Assembly (NCBI RefSeq): GCF_018069865.1
Contig: NZ_JAGQDG010000002.1
Location: 620,001 to 684,000 of the forward strand
Source: Ideonella paludis
Lineage (GTDB): Bacteria > Pseudomonadota > Gammaproteobacteria > Burkholderiales > Burkholderiaceae_C
DNA length: 64,000 nucleotides
Reading direction: 5' to 3'
Positions 26,844 through 37,070 of this stretch are shown here, piece after piece; the stretch's first letter is position 1, and each line of letters opens with the position of its first letter. A program made the position numbers and the translations under genes. Below the pieces are notes generated by a model, which was not told where the DNA came from, did not search any database, and was given only the letters and a program-made list of their open reading frames with translations.

Positions 26844-26889
26844 TGGCGCATCAGCACCCTTTCACCACCACACCGGCACCGCACTGCTC

Positions 26890-28122
26890 GTGAACCAGCC
26901 CCCTTCTTCCCTCCCGACTCACTGCGATGTGCTGGTGCTGGGCGCCGGGCCTGCCGGCTCGGCCTGCGCCAAGATGCTGGCCGAGGCGGGGCAACAGGTG
27001 GTGCTGGTGGACGCGCAGCGATTTCCTCGCGACAAAACCTGTGGCGACGGCTTGGTGCCCGACACCCATGCGGCGTTGAGGCGGCTCGGGGTGTGGGAGT
27101 CCGTTCAGGCCCTTGCCCGCCCCTCGGCCGCAGCGCGCTGCGTGGCTCCCAGCGGCCGCTTCATTGATGTGCCCGGCGAATTGGCAGCCCTTCCCAGACG
27201 AGAGCTGGACGCCCTGCTCTGCCAAGCCGCCGTGCAGGCGGGTGCCCGCATGGTGGCACCTGCGCGCTTTGAAGCCCCGCTGCATGACGGGCAGGGCCGG
27301 GTGGTGGGCGCACAGCTCAGTAGCGCCGACGGGCGGCATGAGGTGCGCGCGGCGTGGGTGGTCTTGGCCACTGGCGCTGCCCTCAAGCCCTTGGAAGCCT
27401 CCGGCCTGTGCCAACGGCGCACACCCACCGGCATGGCCATTCGCGGCTATGTGCGTCACCCTGGCATGGCCCAGGAGATTCCGGGCTTGCGCTTCTTTTG
27501 GCACCCCACCCTCAAAGAAGGCTACGGCTGGATCTTCCCCGGGCCCAACCACACCTACAACATCGGCACCGGCGTGTTGAAGTCCCTGGACGCGGACCCC
27601 GTCGGCCCCGCGCCCAAGCCCAAAAACCTGCGCCTGATGTTTGCCGACTTTGTCGCCGCAGACCCGGTCGCTGCCAAGTTGGTGGCCGAGGGCGAGATGA
27701 TCGGCGACCTCAAAGGCGCACCGCTGCGCTGTGACTTGAACGGCGCACACTGGAGTGCCCCCGGCCTGCTGGCCGTGGGCGATGCCGTCGGCGCCACCTA
27801 TGGTTTCAGCGGCGAAGGCATAGGCAAGGCTATGGAGACCGGCATGGCCGCAGCTGAGGCCATTTTGAGTGCCACAGGTGAGCCCAACGACGCCGCCGTC
27901 CAGGCCCACTACCGCACGGCCTTGCAGGCGCTGCTGCCCCAGTTTCAGCTTTACCGCAAAGCCGCCAGCGTCAACCAACACCCCTGGCTGCTGAACTTGC
28001 TGATCTGGCGCGCCCAGCACAGCCCACGCATCATCAGCCGCTTGGCAGATATCCTGGCGGAACGACGAGCGCCGGGGTCGCTGTTGTCGTGGCGCGGCCT
28101 GAAGCGTCTGATCTTGGGATGA
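26890..28122 (+). CDS. Geranylgeranyl reductase-family FAD-dependent oxidoreductase
   Basis: Flavoprotein of 410 residues in the GG-reductase/PHBH-like family. FAD dinucleotide motif VLGAGPAGSACAKMLAEAG (about 16-34), FPRDKTCGDGLVP (family-specific substrate-site loop) and the second FAD motif GDAVGATYGFSGEGIGKAMETG near residue 298. Family members reduce isoprenoid chains or act on quinone-like lipids; the substrate here is unknown. GTG start at 26890 with no clear ribosome site. Convergent with rlmD (20-base gap). Confidence 0.82.
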   Translation: MNQPPSSLPTHCDVLVLGAGPAGSACAKMLAEAGQQVVLVDAQRFPRDKTCGDGLVPDTHAALRRLGVWESVQALARPSAAARCVAPSGRFIDVPGELAALPRRELDALLCQAAVQAGARMVAPARFEAPLHDGQGRVVGAQLSSADGRHEVRAAWVVLATGAALKPLEASGLCQRRTPTGMAIRGYVRHPGMAQEIPGLRFFWHPTLKEGYGWIFPGPNHTYNIGTGVLKSLDADPVGPAPKPKNLRLMFADFVAADPVAAKLVAEGEMIGDLKGAPLRCDLNGAHWSAPGLLAVGDAVGATYGFSGEGIGKAMETGMAAAEAILSATGEPNDAAVQAHYRTALQALLPQFQLYRKAASVNQHPWLLNLLIWRAQHSPRIISRLADILAERRAPGSLLSWRGLKRLILG

Positions 28123-28142
28123 GCGTGCTGCGGCGCTGACGT

Positions 28143-29492
28143 TTACGCGCGCTCAAACACCGCCATGCTTTCCACGTGCGCGGTGTGCGGGAACATATTG
28201 ACGGCACCGGCCGACACGCAGCGGTAGCCAGCCACGTTCACCAGCAAGCCGGCATCGCGGGCCAAGGTGGCGGGGTTGCAGCTGACATAGACGATGCGCT
28301 TGGGCGGTGTCCAGCCCGCGCAGGGCTCGGTGTGCAAGTCCGCCACCGCCTTGGCCAGAGCGAAGGCGCCCTCACGCGGTGGGTCGACCAGCCATTTGTC
28401 GGCCTGGCCAAAGGCCACCAGGTCGTCGGGCGTCAGCTCAAACAGATTGCGGGCCTCGAAACTCGTTTTGCCTTGCAGGCCATTGCGCAGCGCGTTTTGG
28501 CGTGAACGCTCGACCAAAGCCTCACTGCCCTCAATGCCCAGCACCTCACGGGCTTTGGTGGCCAGAGGCAGCGTGAAGTTGCCCAAGCCACAGAACCAAT
28601 CGATGACACGCTCCTGCGCTTGCGGGTCCAGCATGCGCACGGCGCGGCCCACCAGCACAGTGTTGATTTGATGGTTGACCTGCGTGAAATCCGTGGGCTT
28701 GAAGGGCATGACCACGCCGAACTCAGGCAGGCGGTAGGCCAGCTCAGGCCCATCGGTGTCCAGCAAATGCACGGTGTCCGGCCCTTTGGGCTGCAACCAC
28801 CATTGCACAGCATGCCGTTGGCCAAAGTCGCGCAGGCGCTGCTGGTCTGCCGCGGACAGCGGCTCCAGATGGCGCAACACCAGGGCGGTGACCTCTTCAC
28901 TGGCGGCCAGCTCGATCTGGGGCAAGCGATCCCGCGCTTCCATGCTGCCGATCAGCTCGCGCAGGGGCATCAGCATGTCACTGACGGTACGTGGCAAAAC
29001 CTCGCATTGCTCCATGTCGGCCACATAGCGCGACTTGCGCTCATGAAAGCCCACCAGCACTTTTTCTTTGCGCGGGACGTAGCGCACGGACAAGCGCGCC
29101 CGCAGCCGATAGCCCCAGGTCGGGCCTTCGATGGGCCGCAACATGCGCTCAGGCTTGACCTTGCCCAGGTGCGCCAAGTTGTCTTCCAACACACGCTGCT
29201 TGACGGCCACTTGCGCAGAGGCGTCGAGGTGTTGCATCTTGCAGCCGCCACAGGCGCCTGCATGCAAGCCAAAGTTGGGGCAGCGGGGGCGAACGCGCAA
29301 GGGGCTTTCTTGGCGCATCTCCACCATGGTGGCTTGTTCCCACTGGTTCTTGCGCTTGCCGACTTCGACCAAGACCTGCTCGCCCGGCAAGGCCCCCTCG
29401 ATGAACACCACCTTGCCTTCAGCGTTATGCGCCACGCCTTGGGCATCCATGTCGAGCGACTCGACGCTCAACCATTCGTCACGTGCAGTCAT
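28143..29492 (-). CDS. rlmD: 23S rRNA (uracil(1939)-C5)-methyltransferase RlmD
   Basis: TrmA-class SAM methyltransferase, 449 residues. TRAM domain near the N-terminus ([29 protein letters not shown]), 4Fe-4S cysteines in [22 protein letters not shown] motif [23 protein letters not shown], and catalytic Cys in [13 protein letters not shown]. The ATG at 29492 begins four bases behind the nlpD stop; a 40-codon extension into nlpD is rejected. It takes the place that rpoS has after nlpD in many proteobacteria. Confidence 0.95.
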   Translation of the reverse strand: MTARDEWLSVESLDMDAQGVAHNAEGKVVFIEGALPGEQVLVEVGKRKNQWEQATMVEMRQESPLRVRPRCPNFGLHAGACGGCKMQHLDASAQVAVKQRVLEDNLAHLGKVKPERMLRPIEGPTWGYRLRARLSVRYVPRKEKVLVGFHERKSRYVADMEQCEVLPRTVSDMLMPLRELIGSMEARDRLPQIELAASEEVTALVLRHLEPLSAADQQRLRDFGQRHAVQWWLQPKGPDTVHLLDTDGPELAYRLPEFGVVMPFKPTDFTQVNHQINTVLVGRAVRMLDPQAQERVIDWFCGLGNFTLPLATKAREVLGIEGSEALVERSRQNALRNGLQGKTSFEARNLFELTPDDLVAFGQADKWLVDPPREGAFALAKAVADLHTEPCAGWTPPKRIVYVSCNPATLARDAGLLVNVAGYRCVSAGAVNMFPHTAHVESMAVFERA

Positions 29493-29496
29493 GGGG

Positions 29497-30354
29497 TCAG
29501 CGGCCTGGCAAAACCTTGGCCGGGTCAATGGGTTTGCCTTGGCGGCGTACTTCGAAGTGCAATTGGACCCGCTCAGCATCCGAGGAGCCCATTTCAGCGA
29601 TCTTTTGCCCACGGCGCACCGCTTGGTCTTCTTTGACCAGCAGTGCCTGATTGTGAGCGTAAGCCGTCAGGTAGTTGGCGCTGTGCTTGATGATGATGAG
29701 GTTGCCATAGCCGCGCAGGCCGGCATTGGCGTAGATCACTCGGCCATCGGCTGCCGCCAAGACCGGGTCACCCGCCTTGCCCCCAAAAATCATGCCCTTG
29801 GTCTTGGGCTCGTCGAAATTGGCAATCACCGCGTTGGTGGCGGGCCAGGCCCACTGAATATCGTCTTCGGACGGCTCGCGGGCGGCCGGTGCGGAAGCCG
29901 CTCCGGACGCGGCTGCCGTGCTGCTGGCTGGCGCAGCGGCTGGCTTGCTATCCAGAGGCTTGGCCTCCACCACCGTGCCAGTGACGGGGCGTGCCGTGGC
30001 CACGGTATCGCTGGGGGCCGGGCCAGTGCGCAACACCTGACCCACCTCGATCAGATTGGGGTTCTCAATATTGTTCCAGCGCGCCAGATCTCGCCAGCCC
30101 TGGCCAGTCTCAAGCGAAATGCGGGTCAGGGTGTCACCGGGCTTCACGATATAGGTGCCCGGCTCGGCTTTGGGCGTGGCAGGCGTGTTGCTGGGCGCCG
30201 GGGGCGGCGTGACGCGGGTCACGGTGGGTCGCGTCGCGACGGGCTTGCGGTCTTCAACGGGCGCGGGTGGCTTGGTGTTTTGACAGCCTGCCAACACCAC
30301 CATCGCAACAAGACTGACGGGCGCGAGCCATCGACGAGGAGAGAAAGCCATCAT
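29497..30354 (-). CDS. nlpD: NlpD-like LysM/M23 murein hydrolase activator lipoprotein
   Basis: Outer-membrane lipoprotein of 285 residues that activates septal amidases. Signal peptide with lipobox LAGC (Cys at about 24), LysM domain about 66-112 ([21 protein letters not shown]), an Ala/Pro/Ser linker, and an M23 (LytM) domain about 165-282 ([43 protein letters not shown]). The metal ligands of active M23 peptidases (HxxxD and HxH) are degenerate, the pattern of activators such as NlpD and EnvC. It follows pcm by 148 bases. Confidence 0.92.
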   Translation of the reverse strand: MMAFSPRRWLAPVSLVAMVVLAGCQNTKPPAPVEDRKPVATRPTVTRVTPPPAPSNTPATPKAEPGTYIVKPGDTLTRISLETGQGWRDLARWNNIENPNLIEVGQVLRTGPAPSDTVATARPVTGTVVEAKPLDSKPAAAPASSTAAASGAASAPAAREPSEDDIQWAWPATNAVIANFDEPKTKGMIFGGKAGDPVLAAADGRVIYANAGLRGYGNLIIIKHSANYLTAYAHNQALLVKEDQAVRRGQKIAEMGSSDAERVQLHFEVRRQGKPIDPAKVLPGR

Positions 30355-30461
30355 GGTGAGCGATCGATTGAGAAAAAGGGCTGGAGTGAGTGCGGGGGAA
30401 GCCCATGCGGTGCCCAGAGTGCCCCGCCATGCGTATCTGCTGCACTGTCAGCGAGCTTCAA

Positions 30462-30480
30462 GCCTGTTCAGTTGACAGGC
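30462..30480. repeat. Inverted repeat between pcm and nlpD
   Basis: GCCTGT-7 bases-ACAGGC, followed on the plus strand by a second imperfect pair CTCGTC/GATGAG. It could be a partial terminator for surE-pcm or an operator; no T-run is present. Confidence 0.35.
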
Positions 30481-30502
30481 CCAACTCGTCTTTTGATGAG
30501 AT

Positions 30503-31318
30503 TCAGTCAGTACCGGATTTTAAGGGGACGAACTGCACGGCCTCACCGCTGATTCGTCGCCAACCGTCGACCAGTCTATCGACGACCACCAGCACCTGCC
30601 CCCGGCCGTCGCTGGCCCGGGCGGGTGCCACCAAGCGCCCACCGACGGCCAACTGCTGCAGCCATGCTTGCGGGATGTCTTCCCCGCCAGCCGCAGAGAT
30701 GATGCTGTCATAAGGCCCGAGGGCAGCGTGCCCCTGCATGCCATCCCCCCAGAGGAGATGCACGCCGCGGACCTGCTGCTGGTCCAGGTGCTGTTGGGCC
30801 TGTTGGTGCAGCGCTTGGAGCCGTTCAATCGAAACGATTTTCCGTGACATGGTCGCCAAGACCGCTGTCTGGTAGCCACAGCCCGTCCCGATCTCCAACA
30901 CATGGCCCAAGTGGCCGCTGGCCTTGGCGCGCTCGCCCAGAAACAGCCACTCCAACATCCGAGCGACCACGGAGGGCTTGGAGATCGTTTGCCCCAGGCC
31001 GATTGGCAGGCTGGTGTCTTCGTAGGCTTGGATGGCTAAGGCGGAGTCGACAAAGCGGTGGCGCGGCACCTCGGACATGGCCTTGAGCACCGGCTCGCAA
31101 TTGATGCCTTCCAAGCGCAAACGGGCCACCATGCGTTGGCGCACGCCGGCGCCATCTAAGCCTATCCCTGAGGGTTGCACCTGACGGCGCGCGTCGGCGG
31201 CAGCTTCAGCCAGATGCCGTTGGGGCCGCAGTGTGGCCTGCGGCTTGCCCGCAGAAGCGGCCGGGCTCAACGCAGCCAGGCTGGCGGGAAAGCGCGGTTT
31301 GCGGGGGGTGTCACTCAT
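30503..31318 (-). CDS. pcm: Protein-L-isoaspartate O-methyltransferase
   Basis: Repairs isoaspartyl damage in proteins using SAM. The catalytic domain fills about residues 60-271 with [32 protein letters not shown] (substrate loop), SAM motif [17 protein letters not shown], and [18 protein letters not shown]. At 271 residues it has an extra N-terminal ~55 residues, basic and Ala/Pro-rich, compared with E. coli Pcm (208). The start ATG overlaps the surE stop in ATGA. Confidence 0.94.
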   Translation of the reverse strand: MSDTPRKPRFPASLAALSPAASAGKPQATLRPQRHLAEAAADARRQVQPSGIGLDGAGVRQRMVARLRLEGINCEPVLKAMSEVPRHRFVDSALAIQAYEDTSLPIGLGQTISKPSVVARMLEWLFLGERAKASGHLGHVLEIGTGCGYQTAVLATMSRKIVSIERLQALHQQAQQHLDQQQVRGVHLLWGDGMQGHAALGPYDSIISAAGGEDIPQAWLQQLAVGGRLVAPARASDGRGQVLVVVDRLVDGWRRISGEAVQFVPLKSGTD

Positions 31319-32094
31319 GGCTTCGGTGCAGGGCATGCGGCGCGCCAGCCCCCCAGCGCGGCATGGTCGGTCAAGTCGACCTGCAATGGGGTGATGGAGA
31401 CCTGGCCATTGGCCACCGCGAAAAAGTCCGTGCCCTCGCCTGCCTCGCGGGCATCGCCGGCCGGGCCAATCCAGTAGACCGGCTCGCCGCGGGGGCTGGT
31501 TTGGCGCACCACCGGCTCGCTGGCGTGGCGGCGACCCAAGCGCGTGACGGCCCACGGCAGGGTGTCGGCGTCTGCCCGGTTCGGGATGTTCACATTCAGC
31601 AAGTAGGGCGCGGGGCGGCTGCCGTCTTGCGGCCAGCGCGACAACGCCCACTGCACCACGCGTCGCACCGTCCGCGCAGCAGCCTCCAGTTCAACCCAGC
31701 CCTTATCGACTTGGGAAAACGCGATGGCAGGCACGCCGAACAGATAGCCTTCCATGGCTGCGGCCACGGTACCCGAGTAAAGCGTGTCGTCGCCCATATT
31801 GGCGCCCTGATTGATGCCAGTCAGCACCAAATCGGGTTTGTGGGCCAACAGCCCGGTCAGGGCCACATGCACGCTGTCCGAGGGCGTGCCGTTGACGAAG
31901 CGAAAGCCGTCCACCGGCCCGCCCTTGGCTTGAAACACCGACAGGGGCCGGTTCAGGGTCAGGGCGTTGGAGGTACCGCTGGCGTTTTGCTCCGGGGCGA
32001 TCACGTCGATCTCGCCCAAGCCCTGACAGGCCTGAACCAAGGCGGCAATGCCGGGAGCGAGATAACCGTCGTCGTTGGCGATAAGAATGCGCAT
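31315..32094 (-). CDS. surE: 5'/3'-nucleotidase SurE
   Basis: Metal-dependent survival protein acting on nucleoside monophosphates and short polyphosphate. 259 residues with [16 protein letters not shown] (metal Asp8-Asp9), the Ser/Asn ligands in [11 protein letters not shown] and [28 protein letters not shown]. The start at 32094 fits the family exactly. A TACAAT box (32105 to 32100) ends five bases before the ATG, so the mRNA may be leaderless. First gene of surE-pcm-nlpD-rlmD. Confidence 0.95.
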   Translation of the reverse strand: MRILIANDDGYLAPGIAALVQACQGLGEIDVIAPEQNASGTSNALTLNRPLSVFQAKGGPVDGFRFVNGTPSDSVHVALTGLLAHKPDLVLTGINQGANMGDDTLYSGTVAAAMEGYLFGVPAIAFSQVDKGWVELEAAARTVRRVVQWALSRWPQDGSRPAPYLLNVNIPNRADADTLPWAVTRLGRRHASEPVVRQTSPRGEPVYWIGPAGDAREAGEGTDFFAVANGQVSITPLQVDLTDHAALGGWRAACPAPKP

Positions 32095-32190
32095 GCCGCA
32101 TTGTAGGCAGCCGTCACCTCGGCGACGGGCCACGGGTCGCCGTCTGTCTATCATCAGCCACTTTCGTCAGCCTCAACCGGAGATCTCCCC

Positions 32191-33168
32191 ATGCACGCTT
32201 GGTTTTGCGACCGTCTTGATGGCCCTGAAGCCCTGGTCTGGCGCGAGGCGCCGACCCCTGAGCCCGGCCCCAAAGAGGTGCGCATCAAGGTGGCCGCTGC
32301 CAGTCTGAATTTCCCCGACTTGCTGATCGTGCATGGCAAGTACCAAGTCCGCCCTGCTCTGCCCTTTGTGCCTGGCGCGGAGTTCTCCGGCCACATCGAT
32401 GCGCTCGGCGCCGAGGTCAAGCACCTCAAGGTGGGCGATGCCGTCACCGCCATTTCAGGGACCGGTGGCTTTGGCACCCACGCGTGTGTGCCCGCCGCGC
32501 AAGTCCTGCCCCTGCCTGCGGGTTTTCCGCTCACCGACGCAGCGGCATTCGCCTTCACTTATGGCACCTCGCACCATGCGCTGATCGACCGTGCCGCGCT
32601 AAAGCCCGGTGAGACCGTGCTGGTGCTGGGCGCCGCAGGCGGCGTGGGCAGTGCAGCGGTGCAAATCGCCAAAGCGGCTGGCGCCCAAGTGATTGCAGCC
32701 GCCTCCACCGATGACAAATGTGCGGCCTGCAAGGCCATGGGCGCAGATGCCACCATCAACACCAGCACCGAATCATTGCGCGAGGCCCTAAAGGCCTTGA
32801 CCGGAGGTCATGGCCCCGATGTGGTCTATGACGCAGTGGGCGGCGCCTTGGCCGAACCGGCCTTTCGCTCCATCGCTTGGCGCGGACGCTACCTGGTGGT
32901 GGGATTCGCTGCGGGGGACATTCCGGCCCTGCCCTTCAATTTAGCCCTGCTGAAGGGTGCGTCCATCGTGGGCGTGTTCTGGGGTGAATTTGTCAAACGC
33001 GAGCCAGCGGCTTTTGCGGCGGGCATGGCGCAGTTGATGCGTTGGTACAGCGAAGGTCAAGTCAAGCCGGTGATGGACGCCGTGCTGCCCATCAGCGAGT
33101 TGGCTCAAGGCTACGCGCGACTAGGGGGGCGGCAAGTGAAGGGCAAGGTGGTCATGACCCTAGACTGA
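32191..33168 (+). CDS. NADPH:quinone oxidoreductase family protein (MDR superfamily)
   Basis: Medium-chain reductase of 325 residues without the structural zinc Cys cluster. GroES-like domain about 1-120 (VAAASLNFPDLLIVHGKYQVRPALPFVPGAEFSG), then a Rossmann domain with VLVLGAAGGVGSAAVQIAKAAGA and DVVYDAVGG. Members reduce quinones or enoyl-thioesters with NADPH; the true substrate is unknown. CGGAGA lies before the ATG. Divergent from surE with 96 bases between. Confidence 0.88.
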   Translation: MHAWFCDRLDGPEALVWREAPTPEPGPKEVRIKVAAASLNFPDLLIVHGKYQVRPALPFVPGAEFSGHIDALGAEVKHLKVGDAVTAISGTGGFGTHACVPAAQVLPLPAGFPLTDAAAFAFTYGTSHHALIDRAALKPGETVLVLGAAGGVGSAAVQIAKAAGAQVIAAASTDDKCAACKAMGADATINTSTESLREALKALTGGHGPDVVYDAVGGALAEPAFRSIAWRGRYLVVGFAAGDIPALPFNLALLKGASIVGVFWGEFVKREPAAFAAGMAQLMRWYSEGQVKPVMDAVLPISELAQGYARLGGRQVKGKVVMTLD

Positions 33169-33234
33169 GGCTTCGGACTGGGTCTTCAAAATCGTTATCG
33201 GCCTTCCAGGCCTGCTAGCATGCCGCATCTGGTC

Positions 33235-33260
33235 GGGGAGCGGCTGGCAAGCGGCTCCCC
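33235..33260. repeat. GC-rich hairpin upstream of the response regulator
   Basis: GGGGAGC-12 bases-GCTCCCC, 66 bases after the oxidoreductase stop and 70 before the next ATG, without a T-run. It is either a weak terminator or part of the leader. Confidence 0.4.
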
Positions 33261-33330
33261 TCAAACCCCGGCAGGGTCGGTGCATGCGTCACGACCTTAT
33301 CGGCGACAAGCTGCGTAGAGAGGTACCCGC

Positions 33331-34080
33331 ATGACCGTCAAAGTTCTGATCCTCGAAGACAACCCGGTGGCCCGGGACTTCTTGTCGCGGGTGCTGCGCG
33401 AGGCCTTCAGCGACCCCATCTCCATCACCGAAGCGGGCGACATTGAAACCGCTCGTCAGCAGATTTCTCTGACCGGCCCACAAGGCCTGCATGGCGCTGA
33501 CCCCTTCAAGCTCATGTTGCTGGACCTGGAACTGCCTGACGGCAACGGCCTAGAGCTCCTGGCGGAATTGGGGCAGTACCCCGCGACCAAGGTCATCACC
33601 ACCTTGTACTCCGATGATGAGCACCTATTCCCAGCGCTGCAATGCGGAGCCGACGGCTACTTGCTCAAGGAAGACCGCTTTGAGGTGCTGGTCGAAGAGT
33701 TGCGCAAGATTGTGCTGGGCCAACCCCCCTTGTCGCCGGCCATTGCCCGGAGGCTCTTGACCCACTTTCGACTCGGTGGTGCCGCCGAAGGCACGCCGCC
33801 GATGGTGTCGTCAAGTTTCAGCGCACCAGCCTCCTCGGGGCCGGGTTCCAGCAAGCCGCCGGTGCCTATCGAAAAGCCCATGGAACTCCCGCATCTCACG
33901 CCCCGTGAGATCGAAGTCCTGACCTACCTTAGCAAGGGCTTCACCATCAAAGAAATCGCCAACCTGATGGGCATCAAGTGGTTCACCGTGAACGACCACA
34001 TCAAGTCCATCTATCGCAAGCTCAACGTGTCCAGCCGCGCTGAAGCCGCCGTGCTGGCCAGCAAGCAAGGACTGGTCTGA
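33331..34080 (+). CDS. NarL/LuxR-type response regulator
   Basis: Two-component transcription factor, 249 residues. Receiver domain about 1-130 with Glu9-Asp10, phospho-acceptor Asp65 (LLDLELPDGNG), Thr/Ser and Lys (YLLKED). Then an unusually long Ser/Pro/Gly linker (about 150-182), and a LuxR HTH about 188-245 (LTPREIEVLTYLSKGFTIKEIANLMGIKWFTVNDHIKSIYRKL). GAGAGGTA precedes the ATG. It is followed after 19 bases by a histidine kinase, its obvious partner. Target genes are unknown. Confidence 0.92.
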   Translation: MTVKVLILEDNPVARDFLSRVLREAFSDPISITEAGDIETARQQISLTGPQGLHGADPFKLMLLDLELPDGNGLELLAELGQYPATKVITTLYSDDEHLFPALQCGADGYLLKEDRFEVLVEELRKIVLGQPPLSPAIARRLLTHFRLGGAAEGTPPMVSSSFSAPASSGPGSSKPPVPIEKPMELPHLTPREIEVLTYLSKGFTIKEIANLMGIKWFTVNDHIKSIYRKLNVSSRAEAAVLASKQGLV

Positions 34081-34099
34081 GCAGAGCGGGCTTGCGGTC

Positions 34100-36358
34100 A
34101 TGAGCCCAGACCCAGCGGACACACACGCCTCCAGCAGCTTTTTCGGCCCCCACTCGCGTCCCGACCTGATGGATGGCAGTGCAGTGGAGGGAGCGACCCC
34201 CATCACCGTGCTGGGGCCTGCACGGATAGGCTGGCGCCGGCACTTGCTGCTGCTGGTGGCTGTCGTGGGCTGCCTGGGGATTTTTTTGCTGGCCCGATGG
34301 TTGGCGAACCAACCTCACATCCCAGCCGAATGGCGACATGGCACGCATGGCCAAGTAGAGTTGGCCTCCTCATCGCTGCCCCAATTGGCGCCGTTTCTGG
34401 GGGCAGAGCTCAAAGGCATCAAGATGCCGAGTGGCGCGCTGTCGGCGCCGACCTCCCTCACAACCTCGGAGTCCGCGCGCTGGATCGCGGATGACCAGCG
34501 GCGTAACGCTCAGCTTCAGGCCCGTCTGCAAGCCGCCTATGCCTTAGAGACCGGCCAAGTCACGCTGGTGTTCAGCGAGGGCCGCGACATCACATTGGCG
34601 ACTCAATCTCGGGGTTACCTGGGCCTGGGTGCCATGTTCTGGCTGCTGAGCACCTTCGCCACCATTTTGTACTTGGTCGGCTGGATCGTGCCCTTGGTGC
34701 AGCCGCAGTTCAGAAATGCCCTGTATGGGCTGATGGCCCATGCCCAGGCCGCCCAGCTCCTTCTGGCGGCCATGGGGTCCGTCAATGGATTGGCTCTGCC
34801 GCCGAGCTTGACCTTGGCCGACCCATTGATCCGCATCTTGTTGGACCTGATTACCGGCGCCGCCGTGGTGCACGCTGCCACGATCCACCCGCGCCGGCTG
34901 CCCGGCGGCAGCGCCATTGCGGTGAGTGTTTGGCTGTTGGTGGTGGGTTATGCGCTGGTTTTCACCCAGCCGGGGGCGCAAGGCTCATGGTGGGTGGCGC
35001 AAGGGATCCTGTTGGGTGAAGGCGCGCTGACCATCGGTCTGCTGCATTGGTCATACAAGATTTCTCCGCATCCCTTTGCGCTCGTGATGCGGCGCTTTGG
35101 TGATGTGACGCTGATCACACTCACGCTGCTGACCTTGGCGGTCGCCATGCTGCCCTTGCTGCCGCAAGAAGTGCAGCCCGCTGCTGCTGCCGGCCCGGTG
35201 ATCTGGGGGGTGTTTTTCGCCTCCATCGTTTTGCTGATCCCCTTCATCGCGCGCTCACAGAACGTGATGCGTGAGTTCGCCATGTTGGCCGGTATCAGCA
35301 CCATCGCCACATCGGTGGATCTCTTGTTTGTGGCAGCGTTTTCTTTCAGCCAGTTTGCCTCGTTGACGCTGTCACTCTTTTTGGCCTTGGGCGCTTACGC
35401 CGCCATTCGGCACTGGATCGTGCAGCAAATGATGGGCGCACGCACGCTGACCACCGAGCGGATGTTCGAGCACCTCTACCGCATCGCGCGCGAAGTCGAA
35501 GCCCGGCCTGAGCGAGCGGGCGAGCGCATGGCAGAGTTGCTGCGGCATGTGTTCGAGCCGCTGGAAGCCGTCTTTACGCAAGGCACTGACCGACACAGCC
35601 GTATCTCTGGCAATGGCGCGGTGTTGTTGGTGCCCATGCCTAACTTGGTGCAGGGCCCTGAAACAGACGGCATGGTGGCGCTGAGGTTTGCGGAGCGCGG
35701 CAAGCGGCTCTTCACCCCCGAGGATGCTCGCCTAGCGGACCGGATCTTGGAACAATTGATGCGCGCCTTGGCCCACGACCGCGCCGTGGAGCGTGGCCGC
35801 AGTGAAGAACGCACGCGCATTGCGCAAGACCTGCACGACGACATCGGCGCGCGCTTGCTGACCCTGATGTACAAGGCGCCGAGCAAAGAGATGGAGGACT
35901 ATGTCCGCCACACCTTGCAGGACTTGAAGACGCTGACCCGTGGCTTGGCAGCGCAAAGTCACCCGCTTTCGCATGCCGCTGCCGAATGGAAGGCCGACAT
36001 CACTCAGCGTCTGGCGGCCGTCAAGTGCGAGTTGGAATGGAGCACCGACTATGACCAAGACCTGACGCTGAGCGTTGTGCAGTGGTCGGCCTTAACCCGC
36101 ATCTTGCGTGAGTTGGTGAGCAACGCGATTGCCCACTCCAAAGCTCAGCATGTGAGCATTGAATGCACCTTGGAGCAAGGTCGCTTCAGCATCGTCATGA
36201 ACGACGACGGTGTGGGCCGTGAGCCCAAACGATGGTCGCATGGTTTGGGATTGGGTGGCATCCGCAAGCGGGTGAAGATGCTGGGGGGAAGCGTGCACTG
36301 GGAAGAACGCGAGCCGCGAGGTGTGCGCTGTGAAGTCCTGATCGACTCGCTACGCTGA
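34100..36358 (+). CDS. Multi-span membrane sensor histidine kinase (HisKA_3 type)
   Basis: Partner of the preceding NarL-type regulator, 752 residues. One span at about 47-66, an extracytoplasmic domain of roughly 100 residues (70-170), then about seven further spans (173-440), a 7TMR-like sensor layout. A linker region (about 445-560) precedes the dimerisation/phospho-acceptor helix ERTRIAQDLHDDIGARLL (His579) and the ATPase domain with ELVSNAIAHS (671-680), NDDGVGR (701-707) and GLGLGG (715-720). The ligand is unknown. Terminator at 36378-36404. Confidence 0.9.
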   Translation: MSPDPADTHASSSFFGPHSRPDLMDGSAVEGATPITVLGPARIGWRRHLLLLVAVVGCLGIFLLARWLANQPHIPAEWRHGTHGQVELASSSLPQLAPFLGAELKGIKMPSGALSAPTSLTTSESARWIADDQRRNAQLQARLQAAYALETGQVTLVFSEGRDITLATQSRGYLGLGAMFWLLSTFATILYLVGWIVPLVQPQFRNALYGLMAHAQAAQLLLAAMGSVNGLALPPSLTLADPLIRILLDLITGAAVVHAATIHPRRLPGGSAIAVSVWLLVVGYALVFTQPGAQGSWWVAQGILLGEGALTIGLLHWSYKISPHPFALVMRRFGDVTLITLTLLTLAVAMLPLLPQEVQPAAAAGPVIWGVFFASIVLLIPFIARSQNVMREFAMLAGISTIATSVDLLFVAAFSFSQFASLTLSLFLALGAYAAIRHWIVQQMMGARTLTTERMFEHLYRIAREVEARPERAGERMAELLRHVFEPLEAVFTQGTDRHSRISGNGAVLLVPMPNLVQGPETDGMVALRFAERGKRLFTPEDARLADRILEQLMRALAHDRAVERGRSEERTRIAQDLHDDIGARLLTLMYKAPSKEMEDYVRHTLQDLKTLTRGLAAQSHPLSHAAAEWKADITQRLAAVKCELEWSTDYDQDLTLSVVQWSALTRILRELVSNAIAHSKAQHVSIECTLEQGRFSIVMNDDGVGREPKRWSHGLGLGGIRKRVKMLGGSVHWEEREPRGVRCEVLIDSLR

Positions 36359-36377
36359 TCCGGATTGAGCCAAACAA

Positions 36378-36404
36378 AAAAAGGGAGCCTTCGGCTCCCT
36401 TTTT
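36378..36404. terminator. Bidirectional terminator between the kinase and scoB
   Basis: AAAAAGGGAGCC-TTC-GGCTCCCTTTTT, a perfect 12-bp stem with A and T runs that serves the plus-strand kinase and the minus-strand scoAB. Confidence 0.9.
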
Positions 36405-36419
36405 GCCTCACGAGCCACG

Positions 36420-37058
36420 TCAGTGCAGTGGCACGCCTGTCTTGGATTGGAGCTCTTCACGTGTCACACCCGGCGCCAGCTCCACCACCGTCAAGCCTTG
36501 AGGGGTCACGTCCAGCACCGCCAAGTCCGTGATGATGCGGTTCACCACGCCCAAGCCGGTCAGCGGCAGCGTGCATTGGGGCAAGAGCTTCATGTCGGTG
36601 CTGCCATCCTTCTTGGTGGCCACATGCTCCATCAGCACGATCACGCGACCGACACCGGCCACCAAGTCCATGGCCCCGCCCATGCCCTTGACCATCTTGC
36701 CGGGAATCATCCAGTTGGCCAGGTCACCCTTCTCGGACACCTGCATCGCGCCCAGAATGGCCAAGTTGATCTTGCCACCGCGGATCATGCCAAAGCTGTC
36801 GGCGCTGCTGAAGATCGAGGAGCCAGGCAGCGTGGTCACTGTCTGCTTGCCCGCATTGATCATGTCGGGGTCGACTTGGTCTTCCGTAGGGAAGGGGCCA
36901 ATGCCCAGCAGGCCATTTTCGCTCTGGAGCCAGACTTCCATCCCCTCAGGAACGTGGTTAGCCACCAGTGTGGGCAAACCAATGCCCAGGTTCACATAAA
37001 AACCGTCCTGCAGCTCTTTTGCAGCGCGGGCGGCCATTTCATCGCGGGTCCATGCCAT
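36420..37058 (-). CDS. scoB: 3-oxoacid CoA-transferase subunit B
   Basis: Beta subunit of succinyl-CoA:3-ketoacid CoA-transferase, used to activate acetoacetate. 212 residues, normal length, with the catalytic Glu47 in [12 protein letters not shown], the family motifs [19 protein letters not shown] and [19 protein letters not shown]. It follows scoA by 12 bases. Subunit pairing and length fit Sco better than AtoDA, but the choice of acyl partner is inference. Confidence 0.93.
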   Translation of the reverse strand: MAWTRDEMAARAAKELQDGFYVNLGIGLPTLVANHVPEGMEVWLQSENGLLGIGPFPTEDQVDPDMINAGKQTVTTLPGSSIFSSADSFGMIRGGKINLAILGAMQVSEKGDLANWMIPGKMVKGMGGAMDLVAGVGRVIVLMEHVATKKDGSTDMKLLPQCTLPLTGLGVVNRIITDLAVLDVTPQGLTVVELAPGVTREELQSKTGVPLH

Positions 37059-37070
37059 GGTGAGTTCTCC

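Noticed and set aside
33235-33260. Rho-independent terminator after the quinone oxidoreductase
   Set aside because: Good stem but no T-run; listed as a hairpin only.
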